Below, in pieces: positions 35,323-44,587 of a DNA stretch of 64,000 bases (position 1 is its first letter; each line of letters begins with the position of its first letter). A program made the translations under genes and the position numbers. Location: positions 1-64,000 of the forward strand of contig CAVTFD010000012.1 of NCBI GenBank assembly GCA_963733945.1. The letters run 5' to 3'. The notes beneath the pieces are model-generated. The model saw only the letters and a program-made list of their open reading frames with translations. It searched no databases and was not told where the DNA came from. Source of the DNA: AP-15 sp963733945. GTDB taxonomy: Bacteria; Pseudomonadota; Alphaproteobacteria; ATCC43930; CGMCC-115725.

Positions 35323-35956
35323 TGGCTATTCTCCTGTCTGCGCCTGCGTACCAAGATATTGGAGGAGCGACGTATGTCGTGACTGAGGTAGATTTGATCG
35401 TCGTTGTATCGCTAGCTGTGGAAGTATTATTACTAGGATTGGCGCTGCCGACCGTGACCTGATTTAAATCGCCCCCCGATGAAAAATTTAATTGCGTGAC
35501 ATATGAAGGGTACATTTGCGGCGACGACGCCGTTGCCCCAGAAGTCATACCGATTACAGAAGTTCTTGCTTGCAATATAGGTTCGTCGTGGCATAAGGGT
35601 TCTAGTGCATCTCTCGTGAAGCTATGAACTTGTAAATGCGAATGGCTGAGATCCTGCGTTCGGCTCAAAAAATATTCGTAGGGCACGAACTCAACGATGA
35701 GCCCAACATCAAAAACCGATGCCAGTTCAAACAGCGTGCTTAACGTATATCTGGCGATTTCACGATCTTCCAAGCGCGCCACATTGCTTTGTGGTTTATC
35801 CATCTGTTCGCCGAGTGCGCCCTGAGACAATCCACGCTGATTTCGAAGCGCACGAATTTGCAAAGCAATCTTGGCTCGTGTCTGGGCCTCAAGAAATGCG
35901 TCCCGCATCTCCTTTTCGGTTAGCTCGTCTGCAAATCGTTTAGAGATCACAGTCAT
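35312..35956 (-). CDS. XRE-family antitoxin-like regulator with C-terminal extension
   Basis: 214 aa. HTH_XRE at about residues 30-80 (LRNQRGLSQGALGEQMDKPQ, SNVARLEDREIARYTLSTLF) followed by LASVFDVGLIVEFVPYEYFL, the typical tail of HigA-like antitoxins. Residues 110-214 are a long Ser/Thr-rich extension (SANPSNNTSTASDTTTIKST) not usual in antitoxins. No clear ribosome site; the start overlaps the toxin gene by 17 bp, implying coupling. It probably represses the operon via the upstream palindrome. Confidence 0.75.
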   Translation of the reverse strand: MTVISKRFADELTEKEMRDAFLEAQTRAKIALQIRALRNQRGLSQGALGEQMDKPQSNVARLEDREIARYTLSTLFELASVFDVGLIVEFVPYEYFLSRTQDLSHSHLQVHSFTRDALEPLCHDEPILQARTSVIGMTSGATASSPQMYPSYVTQLNFSSGGDLNQVTVGSANPSNNTSTASDTTTIKSTSVTTYVAPPISWYAGADRRIANVG

Positions 35957-36347
35957 GGGCTAAGCCTGGGTTCGCTCTAACGGCAAGCATGCGCTGTCGC
36001 GCCGTCTCAAGCACATTCGGGGGATGAAATTCACCGTCTCGTTCGGTTGCCCAGATCAACAGAGTAAATGTAGCCGGACCAGGCCCAAAACAACCAAGCG
36101 GTCGATGCGCGACACCCAATGTCTTGAACCGGATCTTACCAAGTCCATGGTATCTCCTATATTTCTTGCCGGCGAGCAAATCGAAACCGTTCTTTCTAGA
36201 CCATCCTTCGATCGTTTCCTGATGACGGAGGACGTTGAGGGCAACTTGAAAATCGGCACGCGCCCGCGTGACTTGTGTGGCGTATATCTGACAGAAAAGG
36301 TCTCTTCCTCGCTCATTGCAGAAGCATCTTATCGCCCACGCGGCCAT
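35940..36347 (-). CDS. RelE/HigB-like toxin (phage-derived Gp49-like)
   Basis: 135 aa. The C-terminal half GKIRFKTLGVAHRPLGCFGP, FTLLIWATERDGEFHPPNVL and ETARQRMLAVRANP fits the RelE/ParE/Gp49-like toxin fold, with the usual strand-Arg and C-terminal helix. Gene order toxin then XRE antitoxin is the HigBA arrangement. ATG 36347 has a poor ribosome site. Whether it cleaves mRNA is inferred from the family. Confidence 0.65.
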   Translation of the reverse strand: MAAWAIRCFCNERGRDLFCQIYATQVTRARADFQVALNVLRHQETIEGWSRKNGFDLLAGKKYRRYHGLGKIRFKTLGVAHRPLGCFGPGPATFTLLIWATERDGEFHPPNVLETARQRMLAVRANPGLAHDCDL

Positions 36348-36399
36348 CCTGCATCCACTTTTCTATATGTAAGGTATGAAAATTAGCTTGACCAGGGTT

Positions 36400-36417
36400 T
36401 ATATAGAAATCTATATA
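36400..36417. promoter_or_regulatory. Perfect palindrome upstream of the toxin operon (putative operator)
   Basis: TATATAGA-AA-TCTATATA, 8-bp arms with a 2-bp spacer, 53 bp upstream of the toxin start, in an AT-rich patch suited to a -10 region. A likely binding site for the XRE protein. Confidence 0.55.
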
Positions 36418-36428
36418 TCAAGGCAACC

Positions 36429-36488
36429 ATGCAGGGAAAGCCCATCCCACGGATTTCAAACGCGGAATGGGCTCTAATCAAACATCGG
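36429..36488 (+). pseudogene. Remnant of a BlaI/MecI-type repressor N-terminus
   Basis: ATG 36429 encodes MQGKPIPRISNAEWALIKH, like the conserved start PPRISEAEWEVMKV of BlaI-family winged-helix repressors. Homology ends after 20 codons, so this is a relic. Confidence 0.45.
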
Positions 36489-36713
36489 AGCGGGGGTAGC
36501 AGGTATGGCGGGGGAGCATTTACACCGCTATCCCGGTCGGTTAGAGCCCCACCACCTCCACCTGAGCGGAGCCAGTCGCCGCGCCAACGGCGGCCGGCTC
36601 CTACACCTCAACCCAGGGATTACCCCTGAAGCGATGATCGTAAGCGCCAATATAGCGATTGTGGTAGATGCGTTCCACCCGCTTCAGGGGAACTTTCGCA
36701 TCATGGATTGCCC

Positions 36714-36850
36714 ATGAACATCCTCCCGCGCGACAAGCAGATTGCCGTCATTTCCGCCCTTACCGAAGGTTGTTCGATCCGCGCCACCGAGCGCCTAACG
36801 GGCATTCATCGCGATACGATCATGCGCCTGGACGTCGGCGTCGGCGGATT
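36714..36850 (+). pseudogene. IS1-like transposase N-terminal remnant
   Basis: MNILPRDKQIAVISALTEGC then SIRATERLTGIHRDTIMRL resembles the InsA-type helix-turn-helix start of IS1-family transposases (MNKL..EKR..I...L.EG.S.R...R.TGVS..T). The catalytic part is missing. The surrounding 36.4-37.0 kb contains no other supported gene. Confidence 0.5.
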
Positions 36851-37068
36851 CGGATGCGCGAGTGTCCGAATTAGGATGGCACCACCTATGTCGAGACCGC
36901 GCGACAGGGGGCGATCTTTACCTGTATAAATGATTTCGAGACGAGCATGATTACCACGCTGTTGTCATTGCTGCTGTCGCCCTTGCCGCGGGAGCCGCGT
37001 CCGGCGGACTCACCGCCGCCGAAGACAGGGCGCCGCGTCGGGCGCCGATCACTGCCTGGGCGCCGGCG

Positions 37069-38601
37069 GTGAGGGGAGAAACTGCACCGCCGTCCGCCAA
37101 TCGTGGGGTCATAACCGCGACGATCATATGCGCCTGCATTATGCAGGGGCTCGACACCACGATCGTCAATGTCGCGCTGCCGCATATCCAGGGCAGCATG
37201 TCGGCGGCGCAGGACCAGATCTCGTGGGTCTTGACCTCTTACATCGTGGCCTCGGCGATCACGATGCCGTTGACCGGGTGGCTCGCCGGCCATTTTGGCG
37301 TCAAATACATTTTTCTCGGCTCGGTCATCGGGTTCACACTTGCCTCGGCGTTGTGCGGCGCGGCGACGAGCCTGACCCAGCTCGTGGTCTTTCGCCTGCT
37401 GCAAGGCGTCTTCAGCGCCGGGCTGGTGCCGCTCGGGCAGGCGACCCTGTTCACGGTCTATCCGCGCGAGCGCCACGGCTACGCGATGGCGATCTTCAGC
37501 ACCGGCGCGATGATGGGGCCGATCATCGGCCCGACCCTCGGAGGCTGGCTGACCGAGAATTTCGATTGGCGATGGTGCTTTTATATCAACCTGCCGGTCG
37601 GGGCGTTGTGCGCCCTCGGCATCTTCTTGTGGATTCGCCAGTCCCGCACCATGCGGCGCGAGCCGTTCGACATGTTCGGCTTTGCCATGCTGAGCATCGC
37701 CGTCGGCGCGCTGCAATTTATGCTCGACCGCGGCCAGCTCAAGGACTGGTTCCGCTCGCCTGAAATCTGGGTTGAGGCGACGATCGCGGGATTGTGCTTT
37801 TACCTGTTGATCGTCCACACCATGACCGCCGGCGAGCGCTCGTTCCTCAATCGCGAGCTGCTCAAAAGCCCGAATTTTGTCGCCGGCAGTTTGCTGATGT
37901 TCGGGGTCGGCATGATCCTCAGCGGCACCTTGGCCCTGATGCCGTCGATGATGCAGGTGCTGATGAACTACCCGGTGTTCGACGCCGGGTGGATGATGGC
38001 GCCGCGCGGCTTCGGCACGATGCTGGCGATGTTCCTTGTCGCCCGAATAATCGACCGGGTCGACAACCGCTTGTTCATCTTGGTGGGTTTCCTGATCACC
38101 GCGGCCTCGTTGTGGCAGATGACTGGATATTCTCTCTATATGGGGTCCGGGCCGATCCTGTTCGCCGGGTTCGCTCAGGGTTTCGGGCTCGGCTGCACCT
38201 TTGTGCCACTCAACCTCTTGGCACTCTCCGGCCTGCCGCCCCACCTGATGACCCAGGGCACCGCGCTGCGCGCCCTGATGCGGATGCTCGGCGGCAGCAT
38301 CGGCATCGCCGTCCTCGAAACCCAGCTCACCCAGAACACCCAGATCGTCCATTCCCATCTGGTCGAGCATCTGCGCCCGGACAACCCGTTGGCCCACGCG
38401 CCCTACCTGTCCGCACCGTTCAGTCTGACGACCCCATCGGGGATCGCCGCGCTCAATCAGGAGGTCACCCGGCAGGCCGCGATGATCGCCTATAACGACG
38501 ATTTCGCGTTGATGCTGATGGTCGTCCTCGCCTCCTTGCCATTGTTGCTGCTGATCCGCGGTCCGCGCCGGCAGCCGGTGGCGGCAGCCGCCGACGATTA
38601 G
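37069..38601 (+). CDS. MFS multidrug exporter, DHA2 (EmrB/QacA) family
   Basis: A 510-aa inner-membrane proton-coupled exporter, normal length for 14-TM DHA2 proteins. Motifs: IMQGLDTTIVNVALPHIQGS (TM1, motif D1), SWVLTSYIVASAITMPLTGW, motif A-like GWLAGHFGVKYIFL, and motif C GPIIGPTLGGWLTENFDWRW. The start is GTG 37069 with upstream G-rich sequence; an internal ATG would cut into TM1. Its last 950 bp are duplicated immediately downstream. No adjacent EmrA-type adaptor or regulator is seen. Confidence 0.9.
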   Translation: MRGETAPPSANRGVITATIICACIMQGLDTTIVNVALPHIQGSMSAAQDQISWVLTSYIVASAITMPLTGWLAGHFGVKYIFLGSVIGFTLASALCGAATSLTQLVVFRLLQGVFSAGLVPLGQATLFTVYPRERHGYAMAIFSTGAMMGPIIGPTLGGWLTENFDWRWCFYINLPVGALCALGIFLWIRQSRTMRREPFDMFGFAMLSIAVGALQFMLDRGQLKDWFRSPEIWVEATIAGLCFYLLIVHTMTAGERSFLNRELLKSPNFVAGSLLMFGVGMILSGTLALMPSMMQVLMNYPVFDAGWMMAPRGFGTMLAMFLVARIIDRVDNRLFILVGFLITAASLWQMTGYSLYMGSGPILFAGFAQGFGLGCTFVPLNLLALSGLPPHLMTQGTALRALMRMLGGSIGIAVLETQLTQNTQIVHSHLVEHLRPDNPLAHAPYLSAPFSLTTPSGIAALNQEVTRQAAMIAYNDDFALMLMVVLASLPLLLLIRGPRRQPVAAAADD

Positions 38602-38613
38602 GCTGTTTTGTAA

Positions 38614-39560
38614 ATGCGGCGCGAGGTTAGATATGTTCGGCTTTGCTATGCTGAGCATGCCGTCGGCGCGCTGCAATTTATGCTAGACCGCGGTCAGCTC
38701 AAGGACTGGTTCCGCTCGCCTGAAATCTGGGTAGAGGCGACGATCGCGGCACTGTGCTTTTACCTGTTGATCGTCCACACGATGACGGCCGGCGAGCGCT
38801 CGTTCCTCAATCGCGAGCTGCTCAAAAGCCCGAATTTTGTCGCCGGCAGTTTGCTGATGTTCGGGGTCGGCATGATCCTCAGCGGCACCTTGGCGCTGAT
38901 GCCGTCGATGATGCAGGTGCTGATGAACTACCCGGTGTTCGACGCCGGGTGGATGATGGCGCGCGCGGCTTCGGCACGATGCTGGCGATGTTCCTTGTCG
39001 CCCGAATAATCGACCGGGTCGACAACCGCTTGTTCATCTTGGTGGGTTTCCTGATCACCGCGGCCTCGTTGTGGCAGATGACTGGATATTCTCTCTATAT
39101 GGGGTCCGGGCCGATCCTGTTCGCCGGGTTCGCTCAGGGTTTCGGGCTCGGCTGCACCTTTGTGCCACTCAACCTCTTGGCACTCTCCGGCCTGCCGCCC
39201 CACCTGATGACCCAGGGCACCGCGCTGCGCGCCCTGATGCGGATGCTCGGCGGCAGCATCGGCATCGCCGTCCTCGAAACCCAGCTCACCCAGAACACCC
39301 AGATTGTCCATTCCCATTTGGTCGAGCATCTGCGCCCGGACAACCCGTTGGCCCACGCGCCCTACCTGTCCGCACCGTTCAGTCTGACGACCCCATCGGG
39401 GATCGCCGCGCTCAATCAGGAGGTCACCCGGCAGGCCGCGATGATCGCCTATAACGACGATTTCGCGTTGATGCTGATGGTCGTCCTCGCCTCCTTGCCA
39501 TTGTTGCTGCTGATCCGCGGTCCGCGCCGGCAGCCGGTGGTGGCAGCCGCCGACGATTAG
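38614..39560 (+). pseudogene. Partial tandem copy of the DHA2 exporter, two frameshifts
   Basis: Near-identical repeat of 37651-38601 (offset 963 falling to 959). Relative to the parent it has lost a C at about 38664 (GAGCATGCC for GAGCATCGCC) and another at about 38962 (GGCGCGCGCGG for GGCGCCGCGCGG). The N-terminal 195 residues are absent. Frame pieces remain open but no functional transporter can result. Confidence 0.9.
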
Positions 39561-39595
39561 GCTGGTTTTCGACCGAGTCGATGCACTGGGCACGC

Positions 39596-39700
39596 ATCAC
39601 CCCCGCCCCGACCCGCCCCCATCGAGGGGGCGGGAGTACAAATGGTGCTGACACAGGCCCTCCCCCTTTATGGGGGAGGGTTTGGGAGGGGGTGAGTGCG
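39596..39700. repeat. Palindromic repeat, family D, with two stems
   Basis: CCCGCCCCCATCGAGGGGGCGGG followed by CCCTCCCCCTTTATGGGGG and GAGGGTTTGGGAGGGGGTGA. It lies between convergent transcription units and could act as a bidirectional terminator-like structure, though there is no U-tract. Confidence 0.6.
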
Positions 39701-39723
39701 GTTCAATTTGATCGGAAACCGCT

Positions 39724-40566
39724 CTAGACCTTTGCCGACGACCAGCTATACACCCGCGCCAAGGTCTCACCCATTAGCGCGGCGCGATCGCTCTCGGACA
39801 GGCGGTCGGTAACGCGAAACGCGTCCACGCCCTGCTTGTAGGTCAACATGCCGACTGCGCGTGTCCAGTCGGTGCCCCACATGCAGCGACCAAAGCCAAA
39901 GGCGTCGAAGATGCGGCCGAGCGGATCCCACAAATCCTTGTAGGGGAACGGCTCGTGCGACAAGGTGCAGGCGCCGCTGATTTTCACTGCGACGTTGTCG
40001 CGGGCCGCCAGGGCTAGCAGCTTTGGCAAATCGGCGAATGGCTCCGCGGGCGCCGGTGGCTCGTGCGGTTGTGCCAGCCCGAGGTGGTCGATCACCAGCT
40101 GCGTGTTGGGCTTTCGCGCCGCCAGCTGGCCGGCCTGCTCCAGGCGCCCCGTACACGCCAGGTTGACCGGCAGGGAATGCCGCGCCGCCACGGCCAGAGC
40201 CCGGTTGAGATCGGGGTCGGCAGGGTCGGTCGAAACGTTGTCTCTCAAGAAAACCCGGATGCCGACCGTGCCCTCGGTCGCCGCCCAGTCGGCGATCGTA
40301 TCGGCCACTGCGGGATCGGTCGGATCGACCGGCTTGACCAGCCTGAACCGGCTCGGGTGCGCCGCGTAAACCTCTTTGGCATAACTGGCGTCGTAGCGGT
40401 ACATGCTGAACGGCGAGACCAACACCGCGCCGTCGACGCCGACGGCGTCCATCGCCGCCACCATCTGGTCGCCGGTAACCTCCGCCGGCCCGTACAAAGT
40501 GCCGATCCAGGGCCGGCCTGGATGGTTGCGTTCATAGGCGTGAACCTGGGCATCGAATATCGGCAT
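39724..40566 (-). CDS. Amidohydrolase family 2 (TIM-barrel metal-dependent hydrolase)
   Basis: 280 aa. ATG 40566 (MPIFDAQVHAYERNHPG) follows GGGAGGG; the upstream frame to 40635 is rejected. The first metal/substrate motif is DAQVHAY rather than HxH, as in the decarboxylase/lactonase branch of PF04909. Other motifs: LVIDHLGLAQP (DHxG region) and RCMWGTDWTRAVGMLTY with the conserved Asp. Likely hydrolyses or decarboxylates an aromatic or lactone substrate (inference). Confidence 0.88.
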   Translation of the reverse strand: MPIFDAQVHAYERNHPGRPWIGTLYGPAEVTGDQMVAAMDAVGVDGAVLVSPFSMYRYDASYAKEVYAAHPSRFRLVKPVDPTDPAVADTIADWAATEGTVGIRVFLRDNVSTDPADPDLNRALAVAARHSLPVNLACTGRLEQAGQLAARKPNTQLVIDHLGLAQPHEPPAPAEPFADLPKLLALAARDNVAVKISGACTLSHEPFPYKDLWDPLGRIFDAFGFGRCMWGTDWTRAVGMLTYKQGVDAFRVTDRLSESDRAALMGETLARVYSWSSAKV

Positions 40567-40733
40567 AGCTTCGGCCCTCCCCGATGGCGCTATCGTGCAC
40601 AAGCAATGTGGCGCTTCGCACGAAGATGAGTTCAAACCGCGCTCCGCCCGCCTTCACAGCGCACGGCAGGTAGAGCCAACCTTAACCCCACCCTACGCAA
40701 TTACCCGATGACCCCCTCGATCAGGAATACGCG

Positions 40734-42215
40734 ATGAAGGACCAGCCCTCAGTGGCTCATGATTGGAGCGTAGAAGCAGATGTCGTCGTCGTCGGGTTCG
40801 GCGCGGCGGGCGTGGCCGCCTCGGTCGCCGCCCACGAGCTGGGAGCCAAGGTCGTCATCTTGGAAAAAGCGCCCGAAGGCGAGGAAGGCGGCAACACCAG
40901 GGTCGCGGGCCAAGGCTATCTGAATACGTCGTCGGCCGAACAAGCCGCCACCTATCTGACCGCGCTGTGCGGCCCCTACACCATTCCGGAGGCCATGGTC
41001 CAGGTATGGGCGCAGGAGATGTGCCGGAACAATGCGTGGCTCGAAAGCCTCGGCGGCGACCCGCAAGAGCACCAGCATCCGCCGGTCGGGATCGAATTCC
41101 CCGACCTGCCCGGATCGGACTGTGTGCATAAATTTCACGATGGGCCCACCTACGGTTATTCCTACACCTGGAAATTGTTCGAGCGCCTGGTCAAGGAACG
41201 CCCTATCTCCGTTCTCTATGAAACCCCGGGAAGAGAACTGATCCAGCACGACATCACCAAGGAAATTCTCGGAGTCCGCGCCCGGCAAGGCAATAAATCG
41301 ATCGGCGTCAAGGCCCGCAAAGGAGTGGTGTTGACCTGCGGAGGCTTCGAGAACAACCAGGAGATGATCCGCAATTACCTTCCCGGCATCCCCTATTGCT
41401 ACACCTCCGGCTCGCCCTACAACGAAGGCGACGGCATCACGATGGCGATGTCGGTCGGCACCGATCTTTGGCATATGAACAACTACGCGGGTCCTTCGAT
41501 GGCCCTGAAGGTCCCGGAAATCCGGACATCGTTTTCGATGCAGGCGTTGCACTACAGCAAGGAAACGCCGGGCGGCATGATCGTCGTGGGTCCGGACGCC
41601 AGACGCTTTACCGACGAAAAGTTCAAGACCCGCCACGGGAAAATCCCGGTAAACGGCCGCTGGCTGCCGCTTTCCACCCCCTGCCCGATGTATCTGATCT
41701 GCGATCACACGCTGTTCTCCGCCGGCCCGCTCTACGACAAGCATCCGAGCCACGGTTGGACGCAGATCATCGAGCGCTACAATTGGAGCGAGGACAACGG
41801 CGCCGAACTGGCCAAGGGCTGGATCAAAACCGCCGACAGCCTCGCGGCGCTCGCCTCGATTGTGGGGCTCGACCCCGCCGCCTTAGCCAACACCGTCAGC
41901 CGCTGGAACCGCTACTGTGATGCAGGATGCGACGCGGATTTCGGCCGCACCCTGATGATGGCGCCGATCGCCGACGCGCCGTTCTACGCGGTCGAGCTCT
42001 CGCCCTCGATGCTCAACACCCAGGGCGGCCCGAGACGCAATGAGCGGGGACAGATCGTGCGCCCCGACGGCACCCCGATCCCCAGGCTCTACAGCGCCGG
42101 CGAACTGGGTTCGATCTACAGCTATCTCTACCAGGGCACCGGAAATATCGGCGAATGCCTGGCCTTCGGCCGCGTCTCCGGCCGCAACGCCGCCGCCGAA
42201 CCGCCCTGGGAATAA
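40734..42215 (+). CDS. FAD-binding dehydrogenase (fumarate reductase / KstD / TcuA-like flavoprotein)
   Basis: A 493-aa flavoprotein. FAD-binding ADVVVVGFGAAGVAASVAAH (GxGxxG at 21-26), EKAPEGEEGGNTRVAGQGY (GGxTxxAGGxx-type motif with GGNT), and a C-terminal ELGSIYSYLYQGTGNIGECLAFGRVSGR typical of FAD_binding_2 proteins. No signal peptide. Candidates are tricarballylate dehydrogenase-like or ketosteroid dehydrogenase-like enzymes. It is transcribed divergently from the amidohydrolase with 167 bp between starts, so the two may be co-regulated. Confidence 0.88.
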   Translation: MKDQPSVAHDWSVEADVVVVGFGAAGVAASVAAHELGAKVVILEKAPEGEEGGNTRVAGQGYLNTSSAEQAATYLTALCGPYTIPEAMVQVWAQEMCRNNAWLESLGGDPQEHQHPPVGIEFPDLPGSDCVHKFHDGPTYGYSYTWKLFERLVKERPISVLYETPGRELIQHDITKEILGVRARQGNKSIGVKARKGVVLTCGGFENNQEMIRNYLPGIPYCYTSGSPYNEGDGITMAMSVGTDLWHMNNYAGPSMALKVPEIRTSFSMQALHYSKETPGGMIVVGPDARRFTDEKFKTRHGKIPVNGRWLPLSTPCPMYLICDHTLFSAGPLYDKHPSHGWTQIIERYNWSEDNGAELAKGWIKTADSLAALASIVGLDPAALANTVSRWNRYCDAGCDADFGRTLMMAPIADAPFYAVELSPSMLNTQGGPRRNERGQIVRPDGTPIPRLYSAGELGSIYSYLYQGTGNIGECLAFGRVSGRNAAAEPPWE

Positions 42216-42311
42216 GAGCGAGCCGGCCAGCCGAGTGGATTGGGGGGTGCTGCCATCCAAGAGGATCTTGCTCTAGTGTTCCGCAAAAGGCGATAGATCA
42301 CGCTGGTACCA

Positions 42312-42381
42312 ACAACCTCGTCACACCGGCGAAGGCCGGTGCCCATGGCCGACATGGATCCCGGCCGCCGGGAAGACAATA
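42312..42381. repeat. Extragenic palindromic repeat, family B (paired)
   Basis: CGTCACACCGGCGAAGGCCG with GTGCCCATGGCCGACATGGA and TCCCGGCCGCCGGGAAGAC. Same family as 15982-16050 and 54.9-56.5 kb. Confidence 0.65.
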
Positions 42382-42506
42382 GAAGGGAAACCGGGGTGGA
42401 TCTTCTGAATGAGTCTGAACACTGGCTCTAGTCGGCGAGTTCGAGGCGGAGCAATTCTTTGGTTAGCGGCGGCCTAGATTTTCTCGATACGACCAAAGGC
42501 GGGGAA

Positions 42507-44468
42507 ATGCCGACGGACGCTGCAAAAGACGCGCAAGCATCGCCAGCCGCCGCGGAGGCGCCTGAGACAAACGATTTCGAAACCGCCTGCAAAGCCGTCG
42601 AGGACACCGCCGCGATCGGCGGCGGCCTTTGGCTCTCCTACCTCTTCGTCCTGTTCTACGTCGGCATTGCCGCCGGCGCCGTCACCCATGCCGATCTGTT
42701 ATTGCAAGCTCCGGTCAAGCTGCCGTTCCTGAACATCGAGCTGCCGCTGCTCGCTTTCTTCTTTCTGGCGCCGCTGCTGCTGTTGTTGACCCACGCCTAT
42801 ACGCTCGTGCACCTGGTCCTGCTGGCGCGGCGGGTCGATCAGTTCAATGCGATAAAGGGACTACCCGAGGCTTGGCGGCGGCGCCGGCTTCCGAGCAACA
42901 TCTTCGTGCAATTTCTCGGCGCCCCGGAGGAGGACCGCTACGGCCCCTTCGGCTTGCTGCTCGGTGCCATCCTGTGGGTGACCCTCGTCGTCGCGCCGAT
43001 CGCGCTTTACCTGCTGCTCGAAATCCAGTTCCTGCCTTACCACAGCCGGTGGATCACCTGGACGATCCGCATCGCGCTGCTCCTCGACCTCGGCCTGCTC
43101 TGGTGGCTCTGGCGCGATATTCTCGCTAGCCGCGCCAGCCGCCGGGGCGCCCGCGCCTGGAAGACGGTCGTAAAGATGACCGCCGGCGCCCTGCTGACCC
43201 CGCTGGTCGTATTGTTCGCCTGGGGTGTCGCAACGATACCCGGCGAATGGCAGGAAGACCACCTTCCCATCAAATCGGCATTGGCTTGGGCTCGCGAACG
43301 ACTTTTTGACGGTCACGTAGACCTACTTACTCGCCGCCGAGAAAGTCTGTTCTCAAACGCGCTGGTCTTGCCTGCATTCAATATTTACGAAGCGCTGAAG
43401 ATCGACGATCCGAAAAAAGTGGAGTGGAAGCAGAGCCTGATCGATCTACGCGGCCGCGATTTGAAGGGAGCGGTGTTTGATGCCGCGATCCTCAACAAGG
43501 CCGATTTTGCAGGAGCACAGCTTGCGGGGGCATCGTTCGACGGTGCGCAGCTTTCAGGCGCGTCGCTCGACGCTGCGCAGCTTCAGGGCGCATGGCTCAA
43601 CGCTGCGCAGCTCCAGGGCGCGTCGCTCAACAAGGCGCAGCTCCAGGGCGCGTCACTCAGCGGGACGCAGCTCCAGGGCGCGTCGCTCAACAGGGCGCAG
43701 CTTCAGGGCGCGTCGCTCGATAATACACAGCTCCAGGGCGCATGGCTCAACGCTGCGCAGCTCCAGGGCGCGTCGCTCTTCTTTGCGCAGCTCCAGGGCG
43801 CGTGGCTCGACCAGGCGCAGCTCCAAGGTGCTTCGCTCGTCGGGGCGCAGCTCCAGGGCGCTTCGCTCGACGACACGGGTCTCTGGCGAGCGCAACTGAG
43901 CGATCCCATAGCGAAAGCGAAAGATCTCTTGGTTCCTGTCGGATCTCCGGATTGGAGCCCGCAGCAGGTTGTTTGGCTCGCCTTCCTGCCCCTGCCGCAG
44001 CCTTGGACAGATGCGACTTATGCCGGGCTGCGCCAGTCGATCGAGCGAGAAGTCCCGGAAGGTCAGAACCGTAACCGGGCGCTCGAACAGGTGGCGATCC
44101 TCGATTGCGCTCGGCAGAAGCTCCGGAATACCGCGCTCGCCTCCTGCGATCCCGCGGCCGACCCGCCGGACACCGTCAAAGAGTCGAAGAAAGTGATCGG
44201 AGCCGCGAGCGTCGATCAGGCCGCCTATGCAAAGGATCTCGCCGCAATCCTCGGCGGCCTCGTCTGCTCCAATGAACCTGGTCGGATTTACGTGCTGCGT
44301 GGGCTGCTGTCATCCGATCGCTTCAGCGAAACCGGCAAGGAAATGCCCGCGCTGGCAAAGCGCATCATCAGCCCGGAATGCCCGGTCTCGACGGCGCTGA
44401 TGGACGCCGACAAAAGCGCGATCGCAGAAGCGGCGAAAGAGGCGGTTTCTTCGCCCAAATCCCCCTGA
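42507..44468 (+). CDS. Membrane-anchored pentapeptide-repeat protein
   Basis: 653 aa from ATG 42507 (GGGGAAATG; the TTG 48 bp upstream is less likely). Five hydrophobic segments at about residues 41-60, 80-107, 148-172, 184-204 and 226-245 place the N-terminal half in the membrane. Residues about 313-460 form a right-handed quadrilateral beta-helix of pentapeptide repeats, almost all AQLQG-ASL(N/D)x pairs. The C-terminal 190 residues are soluble with three Cys (LDCARQKL, ALASCDPA, LVCSNEPG). The pentapeptide block is encoded by a near-perfect 30-bp tandem DNA repeat. Function unknown. Confidence 0.85.
   Translation: MPTDAAKDAQASPAAAEAPETNDFETACKAVEDTAAIGGGLWLSYLFVLFYVGIAAGAVTHADLLLQAPVKLPFLNIELPLLAFFFLAPLLLLLTHAYTLVHLVLLARRVDQFNAIKGLPEAWRRRRLPSNIFVQFLGAPEEDRYGPFGLLLGAILWVTLVVAPIALYLLLEIQFLPYHSRWITWTIRIALLLDLGLLWWLWRDILASRASRRGARAWKTVVKMTAGALLTPLVVLFAWGVATIPGEWQEDHLPIKSALAWARERLFDGHVDLLTRRRESLFSNALVLPAFNIYEALKIDDPKKVEWKQSLIDLRGRDLKGAVFDAAILNKADFAGAQLAGASFDGAQLSGASLDAAQLQGAWLNAAQLQGASLNKAQLQGASLSGTQLQGASLNRAQLQGASLDNTQLQGAWLNAAQLQGASLFFAQLQGAWLDQAQLQGASLVGAQLQGASLDDTGLWRAQLSDPIAKAKDLLVPVGSPDWSPQQVVWLAFLPLPQPWTDATYAGLRQSIEREVPEGQNRNRALEQVAILDCARQKLRNTALASCDPAADPPDTVKESKKVIGAASVDQAAYAKDLAAILGGLVCSNEPGRIYVLRGLLSSDRFSETGKEMPALAKRIISPECPVSTALMDADKSAIAEAAKEAVSSPKSP
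43512..43884. repeat. 30-bp tandem repeat array inside the pentapeptide gene
   Basis: About 12 units of CGCAGCTCCAGGGCGCGTCG plus a variable CTCxxCxxx segment, in frame, encoding a ten-residue period. The DNA is more uniform than protein selection requires, implying recent expansion or homogenisation and possible length variation. Confidence 0.9.
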
Positions 44469-44514
44469 TCCGTGGCAACCCTCGGCGACCAGCTTTTGGC
44501 ACCGCCGCCCACCG

Positions 44515-44587
44515 AAATTGCTTCGCTGCGCTCGCAATGACCTTGTAAGCGGCTGTCATTGCGAGGAGCGGAGCGACGAAGCAATCT
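44515..44587. repeat. Palindromic repeat, family C (inverted pair)
   Basis: AAATTGCTTCGCTGCGCTCG with CAATGA, then TGTCATTGCGAGGAGCGGAG with CGACGAAGCAATCT. The two arms are inverted copies and can pair. A second pair lies at 57714-57820. The rest of the 348-bp gap to the next gene contains nothing I can name. Confidence 0.75.

Noticed and set aside
36886..38676. 596-codon minus-strand ORF opposite the DHA2 exporter
   Set aside because: Shadow frame of a GC-rich membrane protein gene: composition dominated by His, Gln, Arg and Asp, no recognisable domain, and the same shadow recurs on the duplicated copy.
43447..43900. 30-bp repeat array as a possible CRISPR
   Set aside because: The repeats are contiguous, in frame and protein-coding with no unique spacers; they encode pentapeptide repeats.
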